DNA from: Ascidiimonas meishanensis
GTDB taxonomy: Bacteria; Bacteroidota; Bacteroidia; Flavobacteriales; Flavobacteriaceae
NCBI RefSeq assembly: GCF_037782385.1
Contig: NZ_JBBEXD010000003.1
Location: 186,001-250,000 of the forward strand
Length of the DNA: 64,000 bases
Direction of reading: 5' to 3'
Of the stretch, positions 7,838 to 15,997 are shown in pieces. The position numbers were made by a program, and so were the translations under genes. Every line of letters begins with the position of its first letter. The stretch's first letter is position 1. The notes beneath the pieces were generated by a model that did not search any database, was not told the origin of the DNA, and saw only the letters and a list, made by a program, of their open reading frames with translations.

Positions 7838-8797
7838 TTAAATATCATTCAAGAGTTTGGTGACTTCATCTAGTTTAGGGGTTAGAATAATTTCAATACG
7901 TCGGTTTTTAGAGCGTCCTTCCGGATTAGTGTTAGTGACCAAGGGTGCATATTCACTTCTTCCGGCAGCTGTTAAGTTTTTAGGACTTATATTTTTGTTC
8001 TCTCGCAAAATCTGCACAATAGCCGTCGCTCTTTTGGTAGACAAATCCCAATTATCTTTTACCGGTCCGTTGCCACTAAAAGGGACATTATCCGTATGTC
8101 CTTCAATTAATACAGCGATCTCCGGATTCTCTGCCAGTACTTTCCCAAGTTCTACCACCGCTCTTCTACCTTCACTGCCTACCGCCCAGCTTCCAGACTG
8201 AAACAGCAGTTTATTCTCTAAGGATACGTACACTTTACCATCTCTTTGTTCTACGGTGAGCCCTTTTCCTTCAAAGTCCAATAAGGCCTTAGAAATGGCA
8301 TCTTTTAGGGCTTTCATTGCCGCATCTTTGGAGGCAATGAGGTTTTCCAGCTCCGTAACTCTTGCCGAACGGTTGTCTAATTGTTTTTTAAGTGCCGATA
8401 AACGCTTGTTCTCTTCCGCCAAGGCGGTTTCTTTTGCTTCCAATTCTGCTAACAAGGCACGATTGGCTTTCAGGTTTTCCATCATGGCAGCACTGCTATT
8501 CTTTTCCAAGGCATTGTAAGACGCTTGCAGATTGTCGTAATTAGACTTTGTAGCCGCATAATCCTGTTTTAGTTGCTCACGGGAAGCTAGCATTTCTTCA
8601 TATTTCTTTTCTAGGGCTGCTACCTCATTTTGCAACTGATTGCGCAGGGTTTCTAATTCCTGATTCTCTTCGGCTAACTGATTTCGTTCTCCTTTAAGGG
8701 TTGCATATTTCTCTTCTAAGTCTTTGTATACTTTGGCAGATACACAAGAGCTTAAGCAAGCTACAATCCCTATTCCTATAAAAAATCTTTGTAACAT
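7838..8797 (-). CDS. OmpA-family peptidoglycan-binding lipoprotein with coiled coil
   Basis: The start at 8797 (MLQRFFIGIG) is chosen over the longer frame at 8824 because AGAAAGAAG precedes it and the upstream codons overlap the exonuclease gene. About 319 residues: signal peptide with lipobox LSSC, a long coiled coil (about residues 22-160, rich in Glu, Leu, Asn, Ala), then a C-terminal OmpA domain with LFQSGSW, VLIEGHTDNVPF, the peptidoglycan-binding DxxLSxxRA-type stretch WDLSTKRATAIV, and GRSEYAPL. It likely anchors outer membrane to cell wall. It sits 8 bp downstream of the exonuclease III stop in the same direction. Confidence 0.88.
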   Translation of the reverse strand: MLQRFFIGIGIVACLSSCVSAKVYKDLEEKYATLKGERNQLAEENQELETLRNQLQNEVAALEKKYEEMLASREQLKQDYAATKSNYDNLQASYNALEKNSSAAMMENLKANRALLAELEAKETALAEENKRLSALKKQLDNRSARVTELENLIASKDAAMKALKDAISKALLDFEGKGLTVEQRDGKVYVSLENKLLFQSGSWAVGSEGRRAVVELGKVLAENPEIAVLIEGHTDNVPFSGNGPVKDNWDLSTKRATAIVQILRENKNISPKNLTAAGRSEYAPLVTNTNPEGRSKNRRIEIILTPKLDEVTKLLNDI

Positions 8798-8804
8798 CTT
8801 CTTT

Positions 8805-9572
8805 CTATTTTGTATGCAGTTCAACTAATATGGGACAATGGTCACTATGTTTGGCTTCCGGTAGTATAACGGCTCTTTTTAGCTTTTCTTTTAAAGGTTC
8901 GGCTACCATATTGTAATCAATACGCCATCCTTTATTGTTATTTCTGGCATTGGCGCGGTAACTCCACCAAGAATACTGATGTGGCTCCTTATTAAAATGG
9001 CGAAAGCTGTCTATGAATCCGCTTTTTATAAAACCATCAATCCACTCTCGTTCTACCGGAAGGAACCCCGAAACTTTAGCATTTCGCACCGGATCGTGAA
9101 TATCTATGGCTTCATGACAAATATTGTAATCGCCACAAATCACCAGATTAGGGCGGGATTGCTTGAGTTCATTCACATACTCCTGAAAATCGGCCATATA
9201 CTTTAACTTGAGATCTAGCCTATCCATATTGGTGCCAGAAGGCAGGTAAAGGCTCATCACGGAGATTCCGTTAAAATCGGCTCGCAAATTACGACCTTCA
9301 TGATCCATATAATCGATCCCCGTACCATAGACCACTTCATCCGGTTCATTCTTGGCTAAGATAGCAACCCCGCTATAGCCTTTCTTTTGAGCACTATACC
9401 AATAGTGGTAGCGATAGCCCGCTTCTTCAAAAATACTAAGGTCTAATTGCTCTTTAAGCGCTTTAATTTCTTGGAGGCAGATGACATCTGGCGCGGCGGA
9501 TTGCAGCCATTCTATAAAGCCTTTATTCACTGCTGCTCTTATACCGTTTACATTGTATGAGATTATTTTCAT
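8805..9572 (-). CDS. xth: Exodeoxyribonuclease III
   Basis: 255 residues, an ExoIII/AP-endonuclease of the EEP superfamily that repairs abasic sites. Metal and catalytic motifs are in order: MKIISYNVNGIRAA with Asn7, Glu35 in CLQEIKA, the GRNLRADF strand, the GDYNICHEAIDI Asp/Asn pair, WWSYRANARNNNKGWRIDY, and the final SDHCPI catalytic His. Length is normal. It is cytoplasmic, without a signal peptide, and the OmpA lipoprotein gene follows closely. Confidence 0.95.
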   Translation of the reverse strand: MKIISYNVNGIRAAVNKGFIEWLQSAAPDVICLQEIKALKEQLDLSIFEEAGYRYHYWYSAQKKGYSGVAILAKNEPDEVVYGTGIDYMDHEGRNLRADFNGISVMSLYLPSGTNMDRLDLKLKYMADFQEYVNELKQSRPNLVICGDYNICHEAIDIHDPVRNAKVSGFLPVEREWIDGFIKSGFIDSFRHFNKEPHQYSWWSYRANARNNNKGWRIDYNMVAEPLKEKLKRAVILPEAKHSDHCPILVELHTK

Positions 9573-10020
9573 GTAGGGAATGTAGAATTTTTTACGAAGT
9601 TACGGAATATGCAAAAATGCACAAGAGGGAAATGGGTTGGATTGTTAAGCAATTTGTGATAGTAATGATGACTTCCATAAACTAAAGTTGTCTTTTAAAA
9701 ACGAATCACCCAGAGGCGTTTTACCAAAGGTTGTTAAGGGAGCATATTATACTAAGCAAGTGGTATAAAAGCTTGCTAGAGGAGTTTTGGGAGGGTTTGA
9801 GAGTTGTTTTATCAAAAAATGCTTGACTTTAACTATAAGAAAACCATTCATCGAAAATTACAAAAATTTATATCCCAATTGCAACAAATTCTTTTGGATT
9901 TATAAAAATTCTCTTAGATTTATAAAAGAGATAATTAATATTGGGATTATTTAAGTATACGTTTAATGCATTTATAAAACAGGAAGCTGTCAGAGTAAAT
10001 TCAAAGAAAACAACGAACAA
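9573..10020. other. Intergenic region, start of the accessory segment
   Basis: No coding frame is convincing in 448 bp. AT content rises sharply from about 9850. The only structure seen is the CTTAGATTTATAAAA upstream motif (listed separately) and a weak TACGTTTA -7-like box at 9958-9965. Confidence 0.4.
9889..9934 (+). promoter_or_regulatory. Shared upstream motif, copy 1
   Basis: An AT-rich block of about 45 bp with core CTTAGATTTATAAAAGAGAT, 87 bp before the gene at 10021. It contains an internal direct repeat of GATTTATAAAA. Near-identical block at 23498 and a diverged one at 30859. Confidence 0.45.
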
Positions 10021-10632
10021 GTGAATCTTATTAAACAAACATTTCCAACAAAAGCAAATCAATATACTGCATATGTTGATTTTTACAAACATTATTCGAT
10101 CCTGATGTTTAGGGCAAGAATTTCAATCTTCACACTGATATTTGTATCAATAGGCTTTATAGTCAAAATAATTCCTACGTTAAAAGATAAACCTATAGTT
10201 TTAGAAGTTTTTGGTTCAAAAATAAGTCAGAATGCTGTTGTTGCTTATATTACAGCCTTTCTAATTGGAATATTGTTTTTACTTGAAACGGCTTATTACA
10301 GAAGGTTTCTTGGAATTATAACTTGTTTAAATCAAATTGAATGGCAATCAAAATTGTGTTCAAGTGAAGCTGATAAATCTTCGTTTTTTCGACAATACAA
10401 TAGGAAACACCACGAATATAGTATCTTTTATATGGTTGCATGTATATTTTTAGTTTCATATTTTATTTATGAAAATAATGATAATTTATTGTTGTCATTT
10501 GGTTTAGGGTTTATCCCTGTTGGATTATTAATGTTTATATATTACCGAATTTTGGCAAAAATATTTAGAAATTTTAAAGAGAATATTCGTCATTCAGAAG
10601 AAGAAAAGACGAGTGTAGAAAAATCACTATAA
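10021..10632 (+). CDS. Membrane protein of unknown function
   Basis: 203 residues beginning at a GTG codon. Four hydrophobic segments can be seen in two hairpins (about 37-52, 75-90, 140-152, 160-178), with a short soluble N-terminus and a charged C-terminal tail (EEEKTSVEKSL). The arrangement, with a charged helix between the two hairpins, is reminiscent of small membrane sensors or effectors that accompany conflict systems, but no family could be named. It is followed 190 bp later by the AAA ATPase/PIN pair; the gap and separate AT-rich upstream region suggest its own promoter. Confidence 0.55.
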   Translation: MNLIKQTFPTKANQYTAYVDFYKHYSILMFRARISIFTLIFVSIGFIVKIIPTLKDKPIVLEVFGSKISQNAVVAYITAFLIGILFLLETAYYRRFLGIITCLNQIEWQSKLCSSEADKSSFFRQYNRKHHEYSIFYMVACIFLVSYFIYENNDNLLLSFGLGFIPVGLLMFIYYRILAKIFRNFKENIRHSEEEKTSVEKSL

Positions 10633-10821
10633 TATCAAGACCTTCCTATTAAGTCTGCCTTTATAGTATACGGGTCATTGGGTGTAAGTAATAGAACATT
10701 GAATCCAAACGAATGAAATCATATATAAATTTGGTTTTCAGTTTACTAATTCAAATTGAATATAAGGGAAATAGATGTAATTGCATTAGTTTATGAGTTG
10801 TACTATATTTAAAAATTGTAA

Positions 10822-12099
10822 ATGGAAAAAATATATTTAAAAAATTACAAAGGATTTCCTAATCAGTTTATAGAATTGGCTGATATGAATTTTCTAGTCG
10901 GAGAGAATAGTACTGGAAAAACTTCTTTTTTGAAAATTATAAATCTTTTATCGAGTTCAGAATTCTGGTACAATTATGAATTCAATAATAATGAAGTTGA
11001 ACTAGGATATTTTGAAGAAATTTTGGACAAAACTACAAAAGATAGTTTTTTCCGCCTTGGAATAGAAAAGCCTATTGAAGATATAGAAGTTAAGTCAAAT
11101 GAAAATAGCGATTTTCGAATTATCTTTGAATTTAGAGAACAAAAATCTGTGCCACAGTTATATTTCGCCAAAATAGAAATTGATAAATATGATGTACTTA
11201 TAAAGTTCACAAAAAAACAAATATCCTATCAGTTAAAGGAGTCCAATGGACAAAATTTTGAAGAGTGGGCTTTAGATTTTGATTTTCCAAAGAAATATAA
11301 GCGTTTTAACTTTCCACCAAAACAACTACCTCTTTCTTTACTTTTTATTGTAATTCAAAGAGAAATTGGAATGAAAGAAGACTTTAAATTAAAAGGACCT
11401 TTGGGTCAAGAATTACTTTATACAAATTATAAATGGTTAGCACCTATAAGAGCCAAAGCTAAAAGAACATATGAATCTTATAAAATTAAATTTTCTCCAG
11501 AAGGTGATCATATTCCATCAATTTTAAGACAAATATTAGGAAATAGAAATAGTAATGAAAAAGCAAAAATTCTATCAATTTTAAAAAGTTTTGGCAGAGA
11601 CAGTAACCTGTTCGATGAAATTTTAATTAAAGAACTTGGAAAAAAGGATAGCTCACCTTTCGAAATAATGATTTTGTATAAAGATGTGGAAATAAAATTA
11701 CCTAATGTTGGCTATGGTGTTTCTCAATCTCTCCCAATTATAATTGAGATTTTATCTTCTAAAAACACCTGTTTTTCAATACAACAACCAGAAGTGCATC
11801 TTCATCCAAAAGCCCAAGCAGCGTTTGGTAGCTTCCTATTTAATGCAGTAAACAATGATAATAATAAATTTATAATTGAAACTCATAGTGACTTTGCAAT
11901 TAACAGATTTAGGCACAAGCTAAATCAATCAAAAAAAGAAATTAATTTTAAATCAAAAGTATTATTCTTTGAAAGAACAAAATCGGGAAATAAAGTTTCT
12001 TCTATTGATTTAAATAATGATGGATCATATGCCAAAAAAGTGCCACTAGGTTATAGGGATTTTTTTATTGATGAAGAACTAAAATTATTAGAAATTTAG
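10822..12099 (+). CDS. AAA family ATPase (OLD/ABC-like, AAA_15/AAA_21 type)
   Basis: 425 residues, SMC/ABC-like ATPase of the type common in defence systems. Walker A is GENSTGKTS (27-35). A YGVSQSLP signature-like segment, a Walker B-like SIQQPEVHLHPKAQ and the D-loop/His-switch IIETHSDFAINR lie in the C-terminal half. The family normally has an inserted coiled or helical middle region, seen here around 120-290. No TOPRIM domain is present. The PIN-like gene starts 6 bp after its stop, so the two form a compact operon. By comparison with known ATPase-plus-nuclease modules (for example PARIS, Septu, Gabija) the ATPase probably senses or restrains the nuclease; that is inference. Confidence 0.8.
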   Translation: MEKIYLKNYKGFPNQFIELADMNFLVGENSTGKTSFLKIINLLSSSEFWYNYEFNNNEVELGYFEEILDKTTKDSFFRLGIEKPIEDIEVKSNENSDFRIIFEFREQKSVPQLYFAKIEIDKYDVLIKFTKKQISYQLKESNGQNFEEWALDFDFPKKYKRFNFPPKQLPLSLLFIVIQREIGMKEDFKLKGPLGQELLYTNYKWLAPIRAKAKRTYESYKIKFSPEGDHIPSILRQILGNRNSNEKAKILSILKSFGRDSNLFDEILIKELGKKDSSPFEIMILYKDVEIKLPNVGYGVSQSLPIIIEILSSKNTCFSIQQPEVHLHPKAQAAFGSFLFNAVNNDNNKFIIETHSDFAINRFRHKLNQSKKEINFKSKVLFFERTKSGNKVSSIDLNNDGSYAKKVPLGYRDFFIDEELKLLEI

Positions 12100-12105
12100 A
12101 AGATT

Positions 12106-12627
12106 ATGCCTATAATAATTGATACAAATTGTATAGCCAATGTGTTCTCCTCTAAATCTAAAAAGCACTCAGATTTCGAACCTGTTTTAAAATGGATTAT
12201 CAAAGGGAAAGGCATAATGTTATATGGAGGATCTAAATACAGAAAAGAGTTAGCAAGTACGCCAAAATACTTACCAATAATAAGACTTCTGAAAGAAGTT
12301 GGGAAGGCAATAGAGGGGAACAAGGATAAAATTGATCAATGCCAAGAAAAAATCGAGAAATTGATTAACGATGATGATTTTGATGATCCTCATATACCCG
12401 CTATATGTATCGTAACAAAATCAATATTAATATGCTCAGAAGATACTCGGTCAATTCCTTTCGTTACGGATAATAGATATTACCCCAAAGGATTTATAAC
12501 ACCTGTTTATTATACATCCATTAAAAATAAGAATATCTTATCTGATAAGTATATTGATAAATCTTTAAAGCCACTTTGTAAACTAAATAAACTTGATAAA
12601 AATCGTATAGAACGAATTCTAAAATAA
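12106..12627 (+). CDS. PIN-like nuclease partner of the AAA ATPase
   Basis: 173 residues. The N-terminal strand PIIIDTNCIANVF places Asp6 where PIN domains keep their first metal ligand. Later acidic positions fit the fold: DDPHIPAICIV (Asp before a helix with the usual HIxA pattern) and ILICSEDTRSIPFV (Glu-Asp at the end of the next strand). The first part after the Asp contains a Lys-rich helix region. PIN domains are metal-dependent RNases. The tight 6-bp spacing after the ATPase gene suggests a two-component effector. The family assignment rests on motifs read by eye and could be wrong in detail. Confidence 0.6.
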   Translation: MPIIIDTNCIANVFSSKSKKHSDFEPVLKWIIKGKGIMLYGGSKYRKELASTPKYLPIIRLLKEVGKAIEGNKDKIDQCQEKIEKLINDDDFDDPHIPAICIVTKSILICSEDTRSIPFVTDNRYYPKGFITPVYYTSIKNKNILSDKYIDKSLKPLCKLNKLDKNRIERILK

Positions 12628-12843
12628 CCAAGCGTTCCCTGTGTTCCTGAGACTGGCTGTGGTTGGTACTACCCAGCATGAATGCCCCCAATGCCTCGGG
12701 GTTGAACCGGTTGTTGATTGGTTTGCCTACTCTGATTTTCAGCTCTTATGCCTCATGAGGATAGACTTCCAGGTATGGTTCTGTCACAGAGCTTGGGTAA
12801 AATACATCTTGTTTATGAGACCATAAACAGCTTGCGCAACATT
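12623..12843. repeat. Long non-coding repeat R1, copy A
   Basis: About 220 bp starting AATAACCAAGCGTTCCC, at the very end of the PIN gene. It matches copy B (19215-19433) at most positions by eye, including the blocks GGCTGTGGTTGGTAC, ACCGGTTGTTGATTGGTTTG and the palindrome CCTCATGAGG (12751-12760 here). A 61-codon frame crosses it, but the frame is not kept in copy B, so it is treated as non-coding. Both copies are in the same orientation. Confidence 0.75.
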
Positions 12844-12891
12844 AGGAAAACCAAACTAAATTTTGGATATTTAAACTATAAATAGAATGTA

Positions 12892-13134
12892 ATGGCAACA
12901 GTAGATAAAATACGAAACGGATTGATTGAAAAAATCCTTTCAATAAAGAACAAAGATTTTCTAATAGCGTTGGATAAATTAATTACATCAAGTGAATCGG
13001 CATCAGAAATTATTGAACTGACTGATGCGCAAAAACGAATGTTGGAAATGAGTGAAAAGGATATCCAGGATGGTAAACTAATATCTCAAGAAGCTATGAA
13101 TAAACGAAATCTTGAATGGCTAAACGCAATGTAA
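12892..13134 (+). CDS. Antitoxin of a type II toxin-antitoxin pair
   Basis: 80 residues with no hydrophobic segment. An N-terminal helix pair (MATVDKIRNGLIEKILSIKN, LIALDKLI) is followed by a charged, probably flexible C-terminal part ending KRNLEWLNAM, the usual shape of antitoxins that precede ParE/RelE toxins in Bacteroidota. Its last codons overlap the toxin start by 19 bp, so translation is coupled. It would bind and neutralise the toxin and autoregulate the promoter by analogy with the class. Confidence 0.75.
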   Translation: MATVDKIRNGLIEKILSIKNKDFLIALDKLITSSESASEIIELTDAQKRMLEMSEKDIQDGKLISQEAMNKRNLEWLNAM

Positions 13135-13430
13135 TCTGGACTAGAACTGCGGATATTCAATTAATAGGAATTCTGGAATATTGGGTAAACAGAAATAAGT
13201 CAAATATATATTCTATAAAATTATTGAAGTTAGTTACCGAGAGAACCAATCAAATTGCTAAAAATCCAGAATTATACAAAAAAACTGATTTTAAAAATAT
13301 ACAAGTAGCTTCATTAGGAAACTATAGCATTTATTACAAAACAACTGAAAACGAAATAATTATTTCGGCTTTTTGGGATAACAGACAAGATCCTAAAAAA
13401 CTACTAAAAGCTCTAATAAGAAAAAAATAA
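13116..13430 (+). CDS. Toxin of the ParE/RelE superfamily
   Basis: 104 residues, basic. The N-terminal VIWTRTADIQLIGILEYW helix region, the mid-strand NPELYKKTDFKNIQVASLGNYSIYYKT and the C-terminal IIISAFWDNRQDPKKL match the ParE/RelE fold, with the FWDxRQDP ending that is frequent in Bacteroidota ParE-like toxins. It is encoded after, and overlapping, the antitoxin. Whether it acts on gyrase or on ribosome-bound mRNA cannot be told from the sequence; the ending resembles ParE more than RelE. Confidence 0.82.
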   Translation: MAKRNVIWTRTADIQLIGILEYWVNRNKSNIYSIKLLKLVTERTNQIAKNPELYKKTDFKNIQVASLGNYSIYYKTTENEIIISAFWDNRQDPKKLLKALIRKK

Positions 13431-13889
13431 AGTTGCCTACTAATAACCATTGCACCGAAACCCTTAGCATAAATAAAAACGTATTCATTTAAACCGATCC
13501 AACACCTTGGAATAAGGGGTTTTCTCTATACATACAGTAACTACAGATGTTAAATTTACGATTCCTAAAATAGATTTACAGGCACCTAACAAGCCCTTTT
13601 TAGACTGTAAAATAAAGCAAGCAGGCTTGCCCCACTTTTCACCTTATTTTGAGTGAATTTTAAGTAATTCTAAATGATTATTGAATATTGGAAAGTTAAA
13701 CAATATCTCTGGAATGCTGTTTTAGCCGTGGAAATATAGAATAGCTAAAAATTTACTTTTTCCCACGATCAAAAGTAGAAATACGTATTTTTAATGGAAA
13801 TCTTCGGTAGTTTTGAGACAAACTGCCCCGGTAAAACATTATCCCAAAACTTAGAAATACACCAAATATCTTGAATAACCTGTTACAAT
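13431..13889. other. Intergenic region carrying repeat R2 copy A
   Basis: No gene is supported. The first 200 bp show faint patchwork similarity to 15231-15417 (for example GTTAAATTTA blocks), suggesting that the repeat unit was once longer than the part that is still clearly alike. The second half is repeat R2 copy A, and the Fic promoter begins at 13871. Confidence 0.45.
13630..13824. repeat. Non-coding repeat R2, copy A (uninterrupted)
   Basis: 195 bp starting CCCCACTTTTCACC and ending in GTTTTGAGACAAACT. It matches the interrupted copy B at 15418-15966, which is also 195 bp once its insertion is removed. It preserves the empty insertion site ATATAGAATAGCTAAA. Confidence 0.8.
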
Positions 13890-13901
13890 GTGTTATATTT
13901 G
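13871..13901 (+). promoter_or_regulatory. Promoter for the Fic gene
   Basis: TTG (13871-13873), 20 nt, TATATTTG (13894-13901) fits the Bacteroidota consensus well. A short inverted repeat GTGTT-TTT-AACAC (13905-13917) follows at the expected transcription start. The promoter lies inside the longest open frame, which argues for the later ATG at 13926. Confidence 0.5.
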
Positions 13902-13925
13902 AATGTGTTTTTAACACGTTTTAAC

Positions 13926-15230
13926 ATGAAAATTGAAAACCCACCAAGCGTTAAAGACTTTGATTTCAATAAATATATTGAATGCTTAAAAAAAGATGGA
14001 ATGGATTCTTTTCTTGCAGAAACTGATAAAAGATATTTTTATTGGTCTGAAATAAAGCATCGTTCAAATCTGCCATTTGAAAGCCCAGAAAAGGCCTGGG
14101 AAACTATTAAAACACATAGATTTATAGGTGCGAAAAGATTGTTCTTCGGAAAACATGAGTTCTTATATAACCTAACATCTTTTATCCAAGAAGATTTACA
14201 CAATTTTGATTTAAAACTAATTGGTGGGCTTTATAAAAATTCAATAACACCACAAGAGCAACAAGAATATTTCAAAAACTCTTTAATAGAAGAAGCAATT
14301 GCCTCTTCTCAAATAGAAGGTGCTGCAACAACAACTGATGTAGCAAGAGAGATGATTAAATCTGGAAGAAAACCAAGGACGGAGTCTGAACAGATGATAA
14401 TTAACAATTTCAGAGCCATCAGAGAAATAGAAAATAGATTAGATGAAGATTTATCAACTGAATTGATATTGGATATTCATCAAATAATGACTGTGAAAAC
14501 TGATGCTGCTAAATATGCTGGAAAATTTAGAGACCATCCAATTTATGTTAAAGACCATATTGATGGCGAAATTGCTTTCACCGCACCTGAATATTCTGAA
14601 GTTAATCAATTAATTGAACAGCTTATAAGTTTTATTAATTCTGAAAAGGAATTTTATCACCCAATAATAAAAGCTTCTATTCTTCATTTTATGATAGGAT
14701 ACATTCACCCATTTGGAGACGGAAACGGTAGAACAGCGAGAGCTCTTTTTTATTGGTATTTAATAAAAAAAGGATATTCATTACTAAAACACATTTCTAT
14801 TTCTAAAGCAATTTTAAATTCAAGAACAAGTTATGACAAAGCATTTTTAAAAACAGAGCATGACGACAATGATTTAACGTATTTTATTATGTATTCAATG
14901 AAAAGCTTAAGAGTTGCTTTTCAAAGCTTGATAACATATAGAGATAGAAAAAGAGAGGAAAGGCAAAAAGCGTCTGAAATAATCTATGAATTAACTCAAA
15001 AGGGTTTTAATAAAAGACAAGCTGATTTACTAGGCTATTTATTTATTAAGCCAAAAGCTAAAATAACTGTTCCAATATATTCCAAACGGCATGAAATTGT
15101 TAGGCAAACTGCAAGCAGAGATTTAGTTGATTTGGAAGAAAAAGGAATAATTAGTAAAAGTAAAGATGGTAAAACCATGGTTTATGAATTGATTGATATT
15201 GAAAAAATTGGAAACTATTTGAATAAATAA
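13926..15230 (+). CDS. Fic family protein (putative AMP transferase)
   Basis: 434 residues from the preferred ATG; the frame is open back to 13890, but a promoter overlaps that part. Residues about 261-272 carry the full Fic active-site motif HPFGDGNGRTAR. SSQIEG at about 127-132 is the inhibitory (S/T)xxxE(G/N)-type helix, placed N-terminal, so this is a class II, self-inhibited Fic. An N-terminal Fic_N-like region and a C-terminal winged-helix-like part (about 345-434, with PIYSKRHEIVRQTASRDLVDLEEKGII) complete the common bacterial architecture. It probably transfers AMP from ATP to a target hydroxyl, but the target is unknown. It is flanked on both sides by repeat R2. Confidence 0.9.
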   Translation: MKIENPPSVKDFDFNKYIECLKKDGMDSFLAETDKRYFYWSEIKHRSNLPFESPEKAWETIKTHRFIGAKRLFFGKHEFLYNLTSFIQEDLHNFDLKLIGGLYKNSITPQEQQEYFKNSLIEEAIASSQIEGAATTTDVAREMIKSGRKPRTESEQMIINNFRAIREIENRLDEDLSTELILDIHQIMTVKTDAAKYAGKFRDHPIYVKDHIDGEIAFTAPEYSEVNQLIEQLISFINSEKEFYHPIIKASILHFMIGYIHPFGDGNGRTARALFYWYLIKKGYSLLKHISISKAILNSRTSYDKAFLKTEHDDNDLTYFIMYSMKSLRVAFQSLITYRDRKREERQKASEIIYELTQKGFNKRQADLLGYLFIKPKAKITVPIYSKRHEIVRQTASRDLVDLEEKGIISKSKDGKTMVYELIDIEKIGNYLNK

Positions 15231-15417
15231 CGTTTCACAACAACCGTAGCCGTTGCATAAGCCACTAATTAAAAAAGAACTCTCTTCTTTTAAGCCCCAT
15301 TAAGGACTTTTTTCAATTTATTTCTCTTACTGTAGGTTAAATTTAGAGGCTTTAAATGAAGCCAAAACCAACCTTTGAGCAATGATCTCATAGTTTGCAG
15401 AAAAGCGATGTTTTCCA

Positions 15418-15530
15418 CCCCACTTTTCACCTTATTTTGAGTGAATTTTAAGTAGTTTTAAATGGTTATTGAATATTAGAAGGTTAAACAATATCTCTAG
15501 AATGCTTTTTTAGCCGTGGAAATATAGAAT
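15418..15530. repeat. Repeat R2 copy B, left part
   Basis: 113 bp matching 13630-13742 and ending in the target sequence AGAAT (15526-15530), where the MITE-like element begins. Confidence 0.8.
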
Positions 15531-15879
15531 AACGTCAGTTCGACGTAAACAAGAATTAAAATCGATTTCGAAATTGTCTTTTTCCGCAGTATAACAAGGT
15601 TTTCCGTTAAGAATTTTCGAAGCCTTGGAGGAAATTTAGGAAAGCTTTGTGGTTTTGTCCACTTTCTGGACAAAAATACCTTGGAAATCGAAGATTCATG
15701 AATACCTTTATGCAAAATAGATATGACATGAACTAAAAAGTGTCTTTTCTTTTGGTTCGTTTTCTTTGGACAAGCAAAGAAAATGAACGTAATGATCTAA
15801 AAATAAGATTTTTAAATTAAAATAGTGTAAAAAATTTTGAAATTATATTTTATGGAGGTTATATCATAGAAATCACGTT
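15531..15879. mobile_element. MITE-like element, long copy, with target duplication
   Basis: 349 bp with terminal inverted repeats: it begins AACGTCAGTTCGA, and its right end reads AACGTGATTTC on the other strand. It is flanked by 5-bp direct repeats AGAAT (15526-15530 and 15880-15884), while the uninterrupted R2 copy A has AGAAT once. No transposase is encoded, so movement would need a transposase elsewhere. It contains a 14-bp stem hairpin with a 6-nt loop (one G-T pair) near 15765-15798. A shorter copy lies at 34911-35090. Confidence 0.8.
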
Positions 15880-15884
15880 AGAAT

Positions 15885-15966
15885 AGCTAAAAATTTACTT
15901 TTTCCCACGATCAAAAGTAGAAATACGTATTTTTAATCCCAATCTTTGGTAGTTTTGAGACAGACT
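15885..15966. repeat. Repeat R2 copy B, right part
   Basis: 82 bp matching 13743-13824, resuming with AGCTAAAAATTTAC directly after the duplicated AGAAT and ending GAGACAGACT. Confidence 0.8.
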
Positions 15967-15997
15967 TACGTTATGCTTAGTTTGAAAAATATGGAGA

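Larger units (their letters stand above)
15231..15997. other. Repeat-rich intergenic region
   Basis: 767 bp without a supported gene. It contains repeat R2 copy B split by a 349-bp MITE-like element. The first 190 bp, from the stop of fic, are AT-rich with an AACGTTTCACAAC start and no frame. A 72-codon minus-strand frame across the MITE is judged to be chance. Confidence 0.6.

Noticed and set aside
11820..12099. TOPRIM domain on the AAA ATPase (Gabija or OLD type)
   Set aside because: The protein ends soon after the His-switch motif, leaving no room for a TOPRIM domain.
12641..12826. A 61-codon plus-strand frame inside repeat R1 copy A
   Set aside because: Copy B of the same repeat has indels that break every comparable frame, so the conservation is not at the protein level.
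15497..15715. A 72-codon minus-strand frame across the MITE-like element
   Set aside because: It spans the junction between R2 and the inserted element and is absent from the other copies; chance frame.
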